Shown in pieces: positions 17,482-32,337 of a stretch of DNA of 64,000 nt. The stretch spans positions 497,270 through 561,269 of the forward strand of contig NZ_LMGY01000001.1 of assembly GCF_001427585.1 (NCBI RefSeq), given 5' to 3'. The stretch is from Pseudoxanthomonas sp. Root630 (lineage in GTDB: Bacteria > Pseudomonadota > Gammaproteobacteria > Xanthomonadales > Xanthomonadaceae). A program made the translations under genes and the position numbers. The notes below the pieces were generated by a model that had not been told where the DNA came from, did no database searches, and saw only the letters and a list, made by a program, of their open reading frames with translations. Positions within the stretch are counted from its first letter, which is position 1, and every line of letters begins with the position of its first letter.

Positions 17482-17545
17482 TCCCGGGGACGGGCGTGGG
17501 GGCGGACGTGAGTCGCGAACGTGTTTGCGCCCGCTCCGCCCGTCG

Positions 17546-17961
17546 CTATTCGGACACCGCCCGGATCGCCGCCGGCAGCGGTGCGCTGTGGCCGGTCTGG
17601 GTGTCCATCCACACCACCACCACGTTGCCGTCGGAATAGAGCACGCTGTCGTCCTTCGCCGACACGATCCGGTGGCCGATGGTGACGCTGCTGGTCCCGA
17701 GCCGGTCGACGTAGAGTTCCACCACCACGTCGTTCGGCCAGGTCAGCGGACGCTTGTAGTTGATGTTGTTGGCGGCCACGACGGGCGCGATGCGGTCGGT
17801 CATCGAAACCTCCGGCACTGTCAGCATCCAGCGCACGCGCGCTTCCTCCAGGTACGAGATGTACTTGGCGTTGTTCACGTGGCCCATGCTGTCCATGTCC
17901 CGCCAGCGCACGCTGATCGGGATCTTCGCCAGCAGCTTGCGGCCGTCATCGTGGGGTTGGC

Positions 17962-17965
<4 letters not shown>
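17546..17965 (-). CDS. Acyl-CoA thioesterase, 4-hydroxybenzoyl-CoA thioesterase (hot-dog) family
   Basis: 139 aa single hot-dog fold. The active-site segment [17 protein letters not shown] has the catalytic Asp followed by the H-V-N-N motif of the 4HBT/YbgC-like group. It hydrolyses a thioester of CoA; the substrate is unknown. The ATG overlaps the uvrA stop (ATGA), so it is the second gene of a uvrA operon, an odd pairing functionally. Confidence 0.9.
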
Positions 17966-20895
<2,930 letters not shown>

Positions 20896-21220
20896 CGGGT
20901 GGGGGGATCCGGAAAGCGAACAAGGAAGCGTAGCGATCTGCTCAGATGGGGGCAAATCGCCCCATGCACCAGTGCAGGGATACGCGGAAGTAAGGGGGCG
21001 GTCAGGCGGGATCGGGGTTATCGGGGCCCGTCCCGGCGGGCAGCCCGGACATGGCCAGGCCCCGGGGTTCCTGGGCGCGGATACAGGCAGGGGAGTCAGG
21101 CAAGCGCATGATTTTCAAGGGTTGAGGGAGGGGGCGATGACCGAATCCGGTCAGTGTGGCGCCATTCCGAGGGCGGATTCCGTCCGCAATCGGGAAAGGA
21201 TCGTCAGGAGGAGGGGGTGG

Positions 21221-21250
21221 TTGACCCTAACCGTATGAATCCCTTAGAAT
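21221..21250 (+). promoter_or_regulatory. Sigma-70-type promoter of rplU-rpmA
   Basis: TTGACC (21221-21226) and TAGAAT (21245-21250) are spaced 18 bp, about 68 bp before the rplU ATG. The rest of the uvrA-rplU gap (20896-21220, about 325 bp) shows no gene or clear signal. Confidence 0.65.
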
Positions 21251-21317
21251 TCCGCTTCTGTCCGCCCTCGATGGCAGGCAGGCTCCAGAAAATAACTACA
21301 GAAACCAAGGAATCCAC

Positions 21318-21626
21318 ATGTACGCAGTCGTAGTCACTGGCGGTAAGCAGTACCGCGTGATGAAGGGCGAGACGCTCCGCGTCGAGAAGCTCGAGGCCGA
21401 AGCCGGCAACGAGATCACCTTCGACAACATCCTGATGCTGGGCGATGGCGAGACCATCAGCCTGGGCGACGCCCTGAAGGGCGCGAACGTCACCGCGAAG
21501 GTCGTCGGCCATGGCCGCGCCGACAAGGTGCGCATCATCAAGTTCCGCCGCCGCAAGCACCACATGAAGCGCCAGGGTCACCGGCAGCATTACACCGAAA
21601 TCGAAATCACCGGCATCAACAAGTAA
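21318..21626 (+). CDS. rplU: 50S ribosomal protein L21
   Basis: 102 aa, normal length. The N terminus [14 protein letters not shown] and the KFRRRKHH...GHRQ signature identify L21. It lies 12 bp before rpmA, preceded by AAGGAA at normal spacing. It is the first gene of rplU-rpmA; obgE follows after a terminator-like hairpin. Confidence 0.98.
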   Translation: MYAVVVTGGKQYRVMKGETLRVEKLEAEAGNEITFDNILMLGDGETISLGDALKGANVTAKVVGHGRADKVRIIKFRRRKHHMKRQGHRQHYTEIEITGINK

Positions 21627-21638
21627 GGAGAAGCAGTC

Positions 21639-23061
<1,423 letters not shown>

Positions 23062-23067
23062 TGCCCG

Positions 23068-23093
23068 AAACCCGCCGGAAGGCGGGTTTTTCG
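23068..23093 (+). terminator. Terminator of obgE
   Basis: AAACCCGCC-GGAA-GGCGGGTTTTT, seven bases after the stop codon. Confidence 0.88.
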
Positions 23094-23128
23094 TATGCGC
23101 CCCGCACGGGTCGTGTGCGGGGGGCAGG

Positions 23129-23156
23129 TAAAAAGAAACCCGCCTTTCGGCGGGTT
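23129..23156 (-). terminator. Terminator of rpsT
   Basis: On the minus strand AACCCGCC-GAAA-GGCGGGTT is followed by TCTTTTT, about 30 bp past the rpsT stop. Together with the obgE terminator it insulates the two convergent units. Confidence 0.88.
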
Positions 23157-23185
23157 CCGTGTCTTCGCGTCCGTGTACCGCTGGA

Positions 23186-23455
23186 TCAGGCGGCTTGCAG
23201 CGCCTTGATGCGGGCGTTCAGGCGGCTCTTGTGGCGAGCGGCCTTGTTGCGGTGGATCAGGCCGCGCGAGCTCAGACGGTCGAGGATCGGCTGGGCCGAG
23301 ACGAACGCTGCCTGGGCGCCAGCGGCGTCGTTGGCGTCGAGGGCTTTGAGGACTTTCTTGACGGCGGTGCGCAGCATCGAACGCTGACCGGCATTGCGCG
23401 CATTGCGCACGACGGTCTGCTTGGCGCGCTTCTTGGCGGACTTGATATTGGCCAC
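23186..23455 (-). CDS. rpsT: 30S ribosomal protein S20
   Basis: 89 aa, basic. The N terminus [13 protein letters not shown] and the C-terminal [14 protein letters not shown] are characteristic of S20. It is monocistronic, divergent from murJ, with its own terminator. Confidence 0.98.
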   Translation of the reverse strand: MANIKSAKKRAKQTVVRNARNAGQRSMLRTAVKKVLKALDANDAAGAQAAFVSAQPILDRLSSRGLIHRNKAARHKSRLNARIKALQAA

Positions 23456-23582
23456 AGTGGGATTCCTGGTGAATACCTGAGAGAATTCAGGGGTTGAACG
23501 GAAGACGGATAATCGAGCCGGAAATTATGGGGCATTCAATGGGTTGCGTCAAGCTGGTGATTCTGTCGGGGGATCTGCCCCG

Positions 23583-25193
23583 ATGAGCGGGAAGCTCCTG
23601 CGCTCCGCCGCCGTCTTCAGCTCCATGACGTTCCTGTCCCGGCTCTCGGGACTGGTCCGGGACCAAGTCTACGCCCATGTCTTCGGCGCCGGCGGGATGA
23701 TGGACGCCTTCTTCGTGGCGTTCCGCATCCCCAACTTCATGCGCCGGCTCTCGGCCGAGGGCTCGTTCTCCATGGCCTTCGTCCCGGTCCTGGCCGAGTA
23801 CAAGGCCACCCGGAGCCCGGAGGAGGTCAAGGCCCTGATCGACCGGGTCACCGGTACGCTGGCCGCGGCGCTGCTGGTGCTGACCGGCGTCGTCATCCTG
23901 CTGGCCCCGCAGATTGCCCGCCTGATCGCGCCGAACTTCGACGCCGAGCAGATGGACGTGCTGACCGACCTGCTGCGGATCACCTTCCCGTACGCGCTGT
24001 TCATCTCGTTGGCCTCGCTGGCCGGCGGCATCCTCAACAGCTATCAGCGTTTCGCCATCCCGGCGCTGTCGCCGGTGCTGATGAACCTGTCCATGATCGC
24101 CGCCGCCGTCGGCCTGGCGCCGCTGATGGACTATTCCGTGATGGTGCTGGGCTGGGGCGTGTTCGCCGCCGGCGTGCTGCAACTGGGCTTCCAGCTGCCT
24201 TCACTCGCCCGCCTCGGCCTGCTGCCTCGGCCGCGGCTGGATTTCGCCCATGCCGGCGTCCGCAGGATCCTCACCCTGATGGTGCCCACGCTGTTCGGCT
24301 CGTCGGTGGCCCAGTTCAACCTGCTGCTGAACACCTGGGTCGCCGCGGCGCTCATCAGCGGCAGCGTCAGCTGGCTGTACTACAGCGACCGGTTGCTGGA
24401 ATTCCCCCTGGGCATGTTCGGCGTCGCCATCGGCACGGTGATCCTGCCGCACCTGTCCAACCGCCATGCCGAGACCGATCCGGAAGGCTATTCCAAGGGC
24501 CTGGACTGGGGCTTCCGGCTCTGCCTGCTGATCGGCCTGCCGGCCTGCGCCGGCCTGATCCTGTGCGCCCAGCCCTTGCTGGCCACGCTGTTCCAGTACG
24601 GCAAGTTCGACGCCGAAGACGTCCGCATGGCCAGCTGGAGCCTGATGGCCCAGTCCATCGCGGTCCCGGCCTTCCTGCTGGTCAAGGTGCTGGCGCCGGC
24701 GTTCTATTCGCGCCAGGACACCCGCACGCCGGTCAAGGCGGCCGTGGTGGCGGTGCTGACCAATGCGCTGTGCATGCTGCTGTTCTTCGCCGCCATGCTG
24801 TACGGCACCGAGCCGGGCCGACAGGCGCTGCAGGCCGCCGGCGGCGACCTGAAGCTGGCCCTGGGCCAGGTGCAGGGCGCGCATGCGCTGCTGGCCCTGG
24901 CCATCGCCGTCGCCGGCTGGGTCAACGCGCTGCAACTGGCCTGGCTGCTGCGCAAGGCCGGGGTCTACCGGCGGCAGCCCGGCTGGGGCCGGTTCCTGCG
25001 CCAGATCGGCGTGGCCACGGTGGCGATGACGCTGGTGGTACTGGCGTTCCGCATGCTCTGGCCCGAATGGACGCCCTGGGCCTGGTGGGACCGCGGCTGG
25101 CGCCTGGGCGCGATGGTGGGCGCGGGCGGTGCGCTGTATGCCGGCCTGCTGTGGGTGCAGGGCATCCGGCCCCGTGACCTGCGTGGCCATTGA
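23583..25193 (+). CDS. murJ: Lipid II flippase MurJ
   Basis: 536 aa MOP-superfamily membrane protein with about 14 helices. The N terminus has the MurJ signature segments SSMTFLSRLSGLVRDQVYA and the following FGAGGMMDAFFVAFRIPNF. It moves lipid II across the inner membrane for peptidoglycan synthesis. The gene is divergent from rpsT, as in many gammaproteobacteria, and precedes ribF. Confidence 0.96.
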   Translation: MSGKLLRSAAVFSSMTFLSRLSGLVRDQVYAHVFGAGGMMDAFFVAFRIPNFMRRLSAEGSFSMAFVPVLAEYKATRSPEEVKALIDRVTGTLAAALLVLTGVVILLAPQIARLIAPNFDAEQMDVLTDLLRITFPYALFISLASLAGGILNSYQRFAIPALSPVLMNLSMIAAAVGLAPLMDYSVMVLGWGVFAAGVLQLGFQLPSLARLGLLPRPRLDFAHAGVRRILTLMVPTLFGSSVAQFNLLLNTWVAAALISGSVSWLYYSDRLLEFPLGMFGVAIGTVILPHLSNRHAETDPEGYSKGLDWGFRLCLLIGLPACAGLILCAQPLLATLFQYGKFDAEDVRMASWSLMAQSIAVPAFLLVKVLAPAFYSRQDTRTPVKAAVVAVLTNALCMLLFFAAMLYGTEPGRQALQAAGGDLKLALGQVQGAHALLALAIAVAGWVNALQLAWLLRKAGVYRRQPGWGRFLRQIGVATVAMTLVVLAFRMLWPEWTPWAWWDRGWRLGAMVGAGGALYAGLLWVQGIRPRDLRGH

Positions 25194-25277
25194 GAGCCGG
25201 TACGCCCGGCTATACTTCAAGGTTGTTGCATTCCTCCCGGATCGCCCGCATCGGCCGGTCCGCTCTGACAGGATTCC

Positions 25278-26225
25278 ATGAGCAGGCTGTTCCGTGACGT
25301 CGATGGCGGGTCTCTGTGCCCGCACGGTAGCGTGGTCTGCATCGGCGCCTTCGATGGCCTTCACTCGGGCCACCGCGCGCTGGTGCGGCATGCCGTGGCG
25401 CGTGCGCGAGCGCTGGGCGTCGAGTGCGTGGTGGTCACGTTCGAACCGCTGCCGCGCGAGTTCTTCTCCAAGGACCATCCGCCGCCGCGCCTGACCCTGG
25501 CCCGCGCCAAGGTCGAAGGCCTGCTGGACCTGGGCGCCGATCACGTGGGCCTGCTGCGCTTCGATGCCAGGCTTTCGGCGATGTCCGCCGAGGACTTCGT
25601 CCGCACCCTGCTGGTCGGCCGGCTGGCCGCCCGCGAAGTCTGGATCGGCCCGGAATTCCGTTTCGGCCACCGCCGCGGCGGTGACGTCGCCCTGCTGCAG
25701 GCGATGGGCAGCGAGCTGGGCTTCCGTGCGGACGCGATCGCGCCGGTCGAAGTGCAGGGCGAACGCGTGTCCAGCACCCGCATCCGCGAAGCCCTGAAAA
25801 GCGGCGACTTCACCACGACCACCCGCCTGCTCGGCCGTCCCTACGCCATCGGCGGCCGGGTCGTGCGCGGCAAGCAGCTCGGCCGCACGCTCGGCTTTCC
25901 CACCGCCAACCTGCGCTTCCCGAAGACGCCCGCCCTGTCCGGCATCTACGCCACCTGGGTACACGGCGTGGGCGATGCACCGTGGCCTTCGGTCTCCAGC
26001 TTCGGCACTCGCCCCACGGTGGACGGCGTCGAGCCGCTGCTGGAAGCCCATCTGTTCGACTTCGCCGGCGACCTCTACGGGCGCCATATCGAAGTCGAAT
26101 TCGTCGCCAAGCTGCGCGACGAACTGAAATTCCCCGATCTGCCCAGCCTCACCGAGCAGATGCACCGCGATGCCGACCAGGCGCGCGCACTCCTTTCCGA
26201 ACACAAAGAACGAGCGACGGCGTGA
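25278..26225 (+). CDS. ribF: Bifunctional riboflavin kinase / FAD synthetase
   Basis: 315 aa. The N-terminal FMN adenylyltransferase has [15 protein letters not shown] (the H-x-G-H nucleotidyltransferase motif) and SSTRIREAL. The C-terminal flavokinase has [11 protein letters not shown]. It makes FMN and FAD. The stop overlaps the GTG of ileS by 4 bp (GTGA), and the gene order ribF-ileS-lspA-ispH is the classic gammaproteobacterial one. Confidence 0.97.
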   Translation: MSRLFRDVDGGSLCPHGSVVCIGAFDGLHSGHRALVRHAVARARALGVECVVVTFEPLPREFFSKDHPPPRLTLARAKVEGLLDLGADHVGLLRFDARLSAMSAEDFVRTLLVGRLAAREVWIGPEFRFGHRRGGDVALLQAMGSELGFRADAIAPVEVQGERVSSTRIREALKSGDFTTTTRLLGRPYAIGGRVVRGKQLGRTLGFPTANLRFPKTPALSGIYATWVHGVGDAPWPSVSSFGTRPTVDGVEPLLEAHLFDFAGDLYGRHIEVEFVAKLRDELKFPDLPSLTEQMHRDADQARALLSEHKERATA

Positions 26226-29053
26226 GCCAGGACTACAAAGCGACCCTCCATCTGCCCGCCACGGATTTCCCGATGCGGGGCGACCTGCCCAAGCGCGAGC
26301 CCGATACGCTAGCGCGCTGGGAAAGCCAGGGCCTGTACGCGCAGCTGCGCGAGAACGCCAAGGGCCGCCCGCTGTTCGTGCTGCACGACGGCCCGCCGTA
26401 CGCCAACGGCGCGATCCACCTGGGCCATGCGGTCAACAAGATCCTCAAGGACATCATCGTCAAGTCGCGCTACCTGGCCGGCTTCGATGCGCCGTACATC
26501 CCGGGCTGGGACTGCCACGGCCTGCCGATCGAGATCGCCATCGAGAAGAAGTTCGGCAAGGTCGGCGTGAAGCTGGATGCGGTCGAGTTCCGGCAGAAGT
26601 GCCGCGAATACGCCGAGTCGCAGATCGATATCCAGCGCAAGGACTTCAAGCGCCTGGGCGTGATCGGCGACTGGGACAATCCGTACAAGACGCTGGATTT
26701 TCGCTTCGAAGCGAACGAGATCCGCGCGCTGGCCAAGATCGTCGCCAACGGCCACCTGACCCGCGGCGTGAAGCCGGTGCACTGGTGCTTCGATTGCGGC
26801 TCGGCGCTGGCCGAGGCGGAGATCGAGTACGCCGACAAGGTGTCGCCCGCCGTCGATGTCGCCTACGCCGCGCGTGATGCGCAAGCGGTGGCGACGGCGT
26901 TTGGTGCCACGGTGCCGGCGGATGTCGAGGTCGCGCTGCCGATCTGGACCACCACCCCGTGGACGCTGCCCGCGTCGCTGGCGATCTCCATTGGCGGCGA
27001 GCTGGAATACGCCCTGGTCGAAGGCCCTGCGCACGACGGCAAGCGTCGCTGGCTGGTGCTGGCCGATGCGCTCGCGGCGCGCGCACTGCAGCGCTACGGC
27101 GTCACCGACGTGGTCGTGCACGCGCGGGTGAAGGGCAGTGCGCTGGAAGGCCTGCTGTTCGCGCATCCGTTCTACGACACGCGCGACATCCCCGTGCTGC
27201 TGGGCGACCACGTCTCGGCCGAAGACGGTACCGGCGCCGTGCACACCGCACCCGGCCACGGCCAGGAAGACTATGTCGTCAGCAAGCAGTACGGGTTGCT
27301 GGACAAGTACACCGCCGCGCAGCTCAACCCGGTCGATGGCCGCGGCGTCTACCTGCCGTCCACGCCGGCCGCGCATGGCGTGGAGCTGGCCGGTCTGCAC
27401 ATCTGGAAGGCCAACGACGTCATCATCGATGTGCTGAAGCAGAGCGGCGTGCTGCTCGCCTTCAGCAAGATGGAACACAGCTACCCGCATTGCTGGCGGC
27501 ACAAGACGCCGATCGCGTTCCGCGCCACGCCGCAGTGGTTCATCTCGATGGAGCAAGCCCACCTGCGCGCCGACGCGCTGGAAGCGATCAAGCAGGTCGG
27601 TTGGTTCCCGCAGTGGGGCGAAGCCCGCATCGCCGGCATGGTCGATGGCCGTCCGGACTGGACCATCTCGCGCCAGCGCACCTGGGGCGTGCCGATCGCG
27701 CTGTTCGTGCATCGCGAGACCGGCGAGCCGCATCCGCGCAGCGTCGAGCTGATGCGTGCGGTCGCCGACCGCGTGGAGCAGGGCGGCGTCGATGTCTGGT
27801 ACACGCTGGACGCGGCCGAGCTGCTGGGCGATGAAGCGAAGGACTACGACAAGATCACCGACATCCTCGATGTCTGGTTCGATTCCGGTGTCACGCACGA
27901 AGCCGTGCTGCTGGAACGCGGCATCCCCAAGCCGGCCGACCTCTATCTGGAAGGTTCCGACCAGCATCGCGGCTGGTTCCAGTCCTCGCTGCTGACCGGC
28001 GTGGCGATCGACAAGGCCGCGCCCTACAGGCAGTGCCTCACCCATGGCTTCACCGTGGACGAGCATGGCCGCAAGATGTCCAAGTCGCTGGGCAACGGCA
28101 TCGAGCCGCAGGACATCATGAAGACCCTCGGCGCGGACATCCTGCGCCTGTGGATCGCCAGCGCCGACTACAGCAACGAGATGTCGCTGTCGCAGGAAAT
28201 CCTGAAGCGCAACGCCGACGCTTATCGTCGCCTGCGCAATACCGCGCGCTTCCTGCTCAGCAACCTCAACGGCTTCGATCCCGCGCGCGACCTGGTGGCG
28301 CCGGCCGACATGGTCGCGCTGGACCGCTGGATCGTGCACCGCGCCTTTGAGGTGCAGGAGAAGATCAAGGCCGCCTACGACCGTTACGACTTCGCCGAGA
28401 TCGTGCAGGCGCTGCTGAACTTCTGCAGCGTCGACCTCGGCTCGCTGTACCTGGACGTCACCAAGGACCGCCTGTACACGATGCGAGAGGATTCGCGCGG
28501 TCGTCGCAGCGCGCAGAGCGCGATGTACCGCATCGCCGAAGCCTTCGTGCGCTGGATCGCGCCGGTACTGAGCTTCACCGCCGACGAGATGTGGGGCTAC
28601 TTGCCCGGCGAGCGCACCGGCAACGTGCTGTTCGCCACCTGGTACGACGGCCTGGCGCCGTTGCCGGCCGACGCCACGTTGAACGCCGCCGACTTCGACC
28701 AACTGCTGGCCCTGCGCGAACAGGTCGCCAAGGTGCTGGAGCCGATGCGCGCCAACGGCCTGATCGGTGCCGCGCTGGAAGCGGAGATCGCGGTGTCGGT
28801 GAACGCCGCCACCGCTGCCAAGTGGCAGCCGCTGGCCGAAGAACTGCGCTTCTTCTTCATCAGCGGCGACGTCACCGTCTCCGAAGTCAGCGCCGACGAG
28901 GTCTTCGTGCTCGCCACGCCGACCACCAAGAGCAAGTGCGTGCGCTGCTGGCATTACCGCGCCGATGTCGGCGCGCATGCCGAACATCCGGAGCTGTGCG
29001 GCCGTTGCGTGACCAACATCGACGGTGCCGGCGAGGATCGCTACTGGTTCTGA
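26222..29053 (+). CDS. ileS: Isoleucyl-tRNA synthetase
   Basis: 943 aa from GTG 26222, which overlaps the ribF stop; the protein then begins [17 protein letters not shown] as in other proteobacterial IleRS. The class I HIGH motif is in [14 protein letters not shown] and KMSKS is in [10 protein letters not shown]; the CP1 editing domain lies between them. A C-terminal zinc finger (CVRCWHYR ... LCGRC) is present, as in bacterial type 1 enzymes. Normal length. Confidence 0.97.
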   Translation: MSQDYKATLHLPATDFPMRGDLPKREPDTLARWESQGLYAQLRENAKGRPLFVLHDGPPYANGAIHLGHAVNKILKDIIVKSRYLAGFDAPYIPGWDCHGLPIEIAIEKKFGKVGVKLDAVEFRQKCREYAESQIDIQRKDFKRLGVIGDWDNPYKTLDFRFEANEIRALAKIVANGHLTRGVKPVHWCFDCGSALAEAEIEYADKVSPAVDVAYAARDAQAVATAFGATVPADVEVALPIWTTTPWTLPASLAISIGGELEYALVEGPAHDGKRRWLVLADALAARALQRYGVTDVVVHARVKGSALEGLLFAHPFYDTRDIPVLLGDHVSAEDGTGAVHTAPGHGQEDYVVSKQYGLLDKYTAAQLNPVDGRGVYLPSTPAAHGVELAGLHIWKANDVIIDVLKQSGVLLAFSKMEHSYPHCWRHKTPIAFRATPQWFISMEQAHLRADALEAIKQVGWFPQWGEARIAGMVDGRPDWTISRQRTWGVPIALFVHRETGEPHPRSVELMRAVADRVEQGGVDVWYTLDAAELLGDEAKDYDKITDILDVWFDSGVTHEAVLLERGIPKPADLYLEGSDQHRGWFQSSLLTGVAIDKAAPYRQCLTHGFTVDEHGRKMSKSLGNGIEPQDIMKTLGADILRLWIASADYSNEMSLSQEILKRNADAYRRLRNTARFLLSNLNGFDPARDLVAPADMVALDRWIVHRAFEVQEKIKAAYDRYDFAEIVQALLNFCSVDLGSLYLDVTKDRLYTMREDSRGRRSAQSAMYRIAEAFVRWIAPVLSFTADEMWGYLPGERTGNVLFATWYDGLAPLPADATLNAADFDQLLALREQVAKVLEPMRANGLIGAALEAEIAVSVNAATAAKWQPLAEELRFFFISGDVTVSEVSADEVFVLATPTTKSKCVRCWHYRADVGAHAEHPELCGRCVTNIDGAGEDRYWF

Positions 29054-29060
29054 CCTTCTC

Positions 29061-29126
29061 CTGTAGGAGGGGCTTCAGCCCCGACGCTCTCACCGAGAAG
29101 CATCGGGGCTGAAGCCCCTCCTACAG
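29061..29126. repeat. REP-type inverted pair between ileS and lspA
   Basis: A 24-bp arm starting CTGTAGGAGGGGCTTCAGCC is repeated exactly in inverted form 18 bp later (29103-29126). Each arm itself contains the small GGGGCTTCAGCCCC palindrome. The form GTAGGAGnGGCTTCAGCCnCGA is the usual REP class of Pseudomonas and Xanthomonadaceae, mobilised by REP-associated tyrosine transposases. It leaves the lspA binding site untouched. Confidence 0.85.
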
Positions 29127-29146
29127 GTCACCCTCATAGGAATGTG

Positions 29147-29641
29147 ATGAGCAAACACCCCAAACCCAATGCCCTGGCCTGGCTGCTGCTGTCGGCCATC
29201 GTCATCGTGCTGGACCAGTGGTCCAAGGCCTGGGTGCTGGCGTCGCTGCCGGAATACACCGCGATCCCGGTGATCGACGGCTTCTGGAACTGGTTCCGCA
29301 CCTACAACACCGGCGCGGCATTCAGCTTCCTGGCCGATGCGGGCGGCTGGCAACGCTGGTTCTTCACCGTGCTCGCGGTGGGCATCAGCGGCCTGCTGGG
29401 CTACTGGCTGTCGCGCACGCGCCGGGGCGACTGGCGCCAGGCGCTGCCGTACGCGCTGGTGATCGGCGGTGCGCTGGGCAACGTGATCGACCGCCAGATC
29501 CACGGCCACGTGATCGATTTCATCCAGTGGCACTGGCGCGACCACTTCTGGCCGGCGTTCAACATCGCCGACTGCGCGGTCGTGGGCGGGGCCATCGGCA
29601 TTGCGCTGTTCGGCCTGTTCGAAGGCAAGAAGAAAGATTGA
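29147..29641 (+). CDS. lspA: Lipoprotein signal peptidase (signal peptidase II)
   Basis: 164 aa from ATG 29147 (AGGA five bases upstream; a GTG one codon earlier is the alternative). Four membrane helices. Catalytic aspartates are in GNVIDR and FNIADC, with NTGAAFS also conserved. It cleaves prolipoproteins such as PstS in this window. Confidence 0.96.
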   Translation: MSKHPKPNALAWLLLSAIVIVLDQWSKAWVLASLPEYTAIPVIDGFWNWFRTYNTGAAFSFLADAGGWQRWFFTVLAVGISGLLGYWLSRTRRGDWRQALPYALVIGGALGNVIDRQIHGHVIDFIQWHWRDHFWPAFNIADCAVVGGAIGIALFGLFEGKKKD

Positions 29642-29642
29642 C

Positions 29643-29700
29643 GTAGGGCGGGCCTTGGCCTGCCGTCGGTGCGTCATCGAGCGGCGGGCCAAGACCCACC
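29643..29700. repeat. REP-like inverted repeat between lspA and ispH
   Basis: GTAGGGCGGGCCTTGGCCTG (arm 29643-29665) and the imperfect inverted arm GGCGGGCCAAGACCCACC (29682-29699) form a palindromic unit right after the lspA stop. It belongs to the GTAGGGTGGGnCTTGnCCCACC repeat type known from Xanthomonadaceae genomes. The remaining 138 bp to ispH hold a hairpin (CCCCTCTCCCGC...GCGAGGGG) and no gene. Confidence 0.6.
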
Positions 29701-29838
29701 TTGCGAAGCGCATCGCGGTGGTTCGCCCTCACCCCGTCCCCTCTCCCGCAGGCGGGCGAGGGGCGGAGGTGCCATGCGGGATCGGCGCCGGCAACACATT
29801 TACCTTTTCGTCTCCCTGTCTTCGGTAAGATCGGTTTT

Positions 29839-30789
29839 ATGGACGTCCTGCTCGCCAATCCCCGTGGTTTCTGCGCCGGTGTCGACCGCGCCATCGAGAT
29901 CGTCAAGCGCGCCATCGAGACGCTGGGCGCACCGATCTACGTGCGCCATGAAGTGGTGCACAACCGCTTCGTCGTCGACGACCTGAAGCAGCGCGGCGCG
30001 ATCTTCGTGGAAGAACTCGACGAAGTGCCGGACGGTGCCACCGTCATCTTCAGCGCGCATGGCGTTTCGCAGGCGGTGCGCGGCGAAGCCACGCGGCGCG
30101 GATTGAAAGTCTTCGATGCGACCTGCCCGCTGGTCACCAAGGTGCACCTGGAAGTGGCGCGCCACTGCCGCGCCGGGCGCGACGTGGTGCTGATCGGCCA
30201 CGCCGGCCACCCCGAGGTGGAAGGCACGATGGGCCAGTGGAACCGCGAGGGCGGGGAAGGGCGGATCTACCTGGTGGAGGACATCGACCAGGTGGCCACG
30301 CTGGAAGTCAGCCAGCCCGAGAACCTGTTCTACACCACCCAGACCACGCTGTCGGTGGACGATACGGTGGGCATCATCCAGGCGCTGCAGGCGCGTTTCC
30401 CGGCCATCCACGGGCCGAAGAACGACGACATCTGCTACGCCACCCAGAACCGCCAGGATGCCGTGCGCGACCTGGCCAAGCAGTGCGACCTGGTGCTCGT
30501 GGTCGGTTCGCCGAACAGCTCCAACTCCAACCGCCTGCGCGAGCTGGCCGAGCGCGACGGCGTGGAGTCGTACCTGATCGATGGCGCGCACGAGATCGAC
30601 CCGCGTTGGATCGATGGCAAGCAGCGCATTGGCGTCACCGCCGGCGCCTCCGCACCGGACGTACTGATCGACGGCGTCATCCAGCGCCTGCGCGACCTCG
30701 GCGCCGCCGGCGTCAGCGAACTGGACGGCGAACCCGAGAACATGGTGTTCGCCTTGCCCAAGGAACTGCGGCTGCAGCTGGTCGGCTGA
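29839..30789 (+). CDS. ispH: 4-hydroxy-3-methylbut-2-enyl diphosphate reductase (IspH/LytB)
   Basis: 316 aa from ATG 29839. The three iron-sulfur cysteines are in [19 protein letters not shown] and [11 protein letters not shown], and the SAPDVLI segment is typical. It makes IPP and DMAPP in the last step of the MEP pathway. In-frame codons upstream (from 29701) lie in repeat-like intergenic DNA and are not used. Confidence 0.97.
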   Translation: MDVLLANPRGFCAGVDRAIEIVKRAIETLGAPIYVRHEVVHNRFVVDDLKQRGAIFVEELDEVPDGATVIFSAHGVSQAVRGEATRRGLKVFDATCPLVTKVHLEVARHCRAGRDVVLIGHAGHPEVEGTMGQWNREGGEGRIYLVEDIDQVATLEVSQPENLFYTTQTTLSVDDTVGIIQALQARFPAIHGPKNDDICYATQNRQDAVRDLAKQCDLVLVVGSPNSSNSNRLRELAERDGVESYLIDGAHEIDPRWIDGKQRIGVTAGASAPDVLIDGVIQRLRDLGAAGVSELDGEPENMVFALPKELRLQLVG

Positions 30790-30826
30790 GCCGGCGCGTC
30801 ATCGTCGAATAGCGAACGGTATCGTC

Positions 30827-31471
30827 ATGTCCGAATGCTGCGGTTGCGGGAAGGTCGTCGATGTCGCCGCGCTGGAGGCGAAGCAACGTCGCGTGCTGCG
30901 CCTGGTGCTGGCCATCAACCTGGCCACCTTCGCGATGATGATGTTCGCCGCCTGGCGTGCGCATTCGTCGTCGCTGCTGTCGGGCAGCCTCGACAACCTC
31001 GGTGATGCGCTGACCTATGCGATCAGCCTGGCGGTGGTGGGCGCATCGTTGCGCGCGAAGGCCAAGGTCGCGTTCTTCAAGGGTCTGCTGATCCTCGGCG
31101 CCGCCGTCGCGGTGGGCGTGCAGATCGCGTGGCGGCTGGCGAATCCCGCGGTGCCGCTGTTCGAAGGCATGGGCATCGCCGCTGCGTTGAACCTGGTGGC
31201 GAACGTCGCCTGCCTGTGGCTGCTCACGCCGTACCGCACCGGCGACGTCAACATGGCCTCGGCGTGGGAATGCTCGCGCAACGACATCTTCGAAGGCGGC
31301 GCGGTGCTGCTGGCCGCTGCGCTGGTCTGGGCGTTCGGGGCCGGGTGGCCCGATTTGCTGATCGCCGCCGCGTTGCTGGTGATGTTCCTGCGCTCGTCCT
31401 CGCGCGTGCTGCGCGCCGCCTGGCGCGAGCTGAAGGCCGCGCCACCGGCGAGCGCCGCCGCCGCACGTTGA
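30827..31471 (+). CDS. Cation diffusion facilitator-like membrane protein
   Basis: 214 aa with about six membrane segments. After a short cysteine-rich N terminus (SECCGCGKVVD) the second helix carries D-x3-D in SLDNLGDALTY, the CDF metal-site position that is H-x3-D in zinc exporters. Helix five has WECSRNDIFEG. The cytoplasmic C-terminal domain of classical CDFs is missing, as in the compact cation-transporter branch. Zn, Fe or Co efflux is plausible; the metal is not readable. Confidence 0.8.
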   Translation: MSECCGCGKVVDVAALEAKQRRVLRLVLAINLATFAMMMFAAWRAHSSSLLSGSLDNLGDALTYAISLAVVGASLRAKAKVAFFKGLLILGAAVAVGVQIAWRLANPAVPLFEGMGIAAALNLVANVACLWLLTPYRTGDVNMASAWECSRNDIFEGGAVLLAAALVWAFGAGWPDLLIAAALLVMFLRSSSRVLRAAWRELKAAPPASAAAAR

Positions 31472-31619
31472 TCCCGACGCGCGCGCTTGTTCTGGGGTCG
31501 GCACGCCGCCTAATATCGACCGTGCATCCAGGGGAGGCGCGCCGTGTCGGGGCGCTGTGGATGCAAAGGCAGCCGGGATGTCATCGGGCTGCCGCACGCG
31601 GGGATGACAAGGGGATTTG

Positions 31620-32195
31620 ATGAAGCGTTCGATGATGACGGCGGGAGCCGCGTTGCTGTGCATGTGCGGCGCCGTGATGGCCCAGACGACCGCGCCGCAA
31701 GGGTCGGCGAAGCTGGTGACCTACCTGTTCGAAGTATTCCGTGGCGACGAAGTGATCGTGCAGGCCATGCGCGAACAGATGCCTGCCGATCCGGTGGAGA
31801 AGGCGATGATGGAAGGCGCGCTCGCGGCCTTCGACGTCGACACGCTGGCGATGCGGCTCGACGTACCGTTGGCGCGCCAACTGTCGCCGCAGGAGGCCGA
31901 GCACTGCCTGGCCCTGATCGCATCGGACAGCGGACTCGCCCTGGCCGAGGCCGGCCGCAGGGCCGCCACGCTCGATGCGCTGCTGCCGGAACTGGAAAAG
32001 CTGCCCGACCAGAAGAAGGAAGGCATTGCGGCCATGTTCGAAGCGCCGTGTTTCAAGAAGACCATCGCCTACATCAACTCGGCCGAGGCGCAGCAGGTGT
32101 CGTCCGATTACGGCAAAAGCCTGGTCTGCGACTATCTGGTGCGCACGGATCCTGAGAAGGCGGTGCTGGCGAAGCAGCATGGGTTGTGCTTCTAG
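31620..32195 (+). CDS. Exported hypothetical protein
   Basis: 191 aa from ATG 31620 with AAGGGG upstream (a TTG one codon earlier is also in frame). The signal peptide ends GAVMA. The mature part is alpha-helical (VTYLFEVFRGDEVIVQAM, FDVDTLAMRLDVPL) with three cysteines (HCLAL, APCFKK, LVCDYL). I do not recognise the family. A hairpin at 32218-32234 (CCCTGCG-ATC-CGCAGGG, then TTT) may terminate it. It is probably periplasmic. Confidence 0.75.
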   Translation: MKRSMMTAGAALLCMCGAVMAQTTAPQGSAKLVTYLFEVFRGDEVIVQAMREQMPADPVEKAMMEGALAAFDVDTLAMRLDVPLARQLSPQEAEHCLALIASDSGLALAEAGRRAATLDALLPELEKLPDQKKEGIAAMFEAPCFKKTIAYINSAEAQQVSSDYGKSLVCDYLVRTDPEKAVLAKQHGLCF

Positions 32196-32337
32196 TCGAC
32201 GTCGGCTTGGCGTAGGGCCCTGCGATCCGCAGGGTTTGCAACTGTTTGGAGGAGTGTCATCGCTCCAGCACCTTGTTGAAGGTGCGCGCAGGAGTGCCCA
32301 AGCCCGCGGGAGAATAGTGAGATTCCAAGGGGGGCAA

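Noticed and set aside
26309-28987. A minus-strand open frame of about 890 codons
   Set aside because: Antisense shadow of ileS with low-complexity composition.
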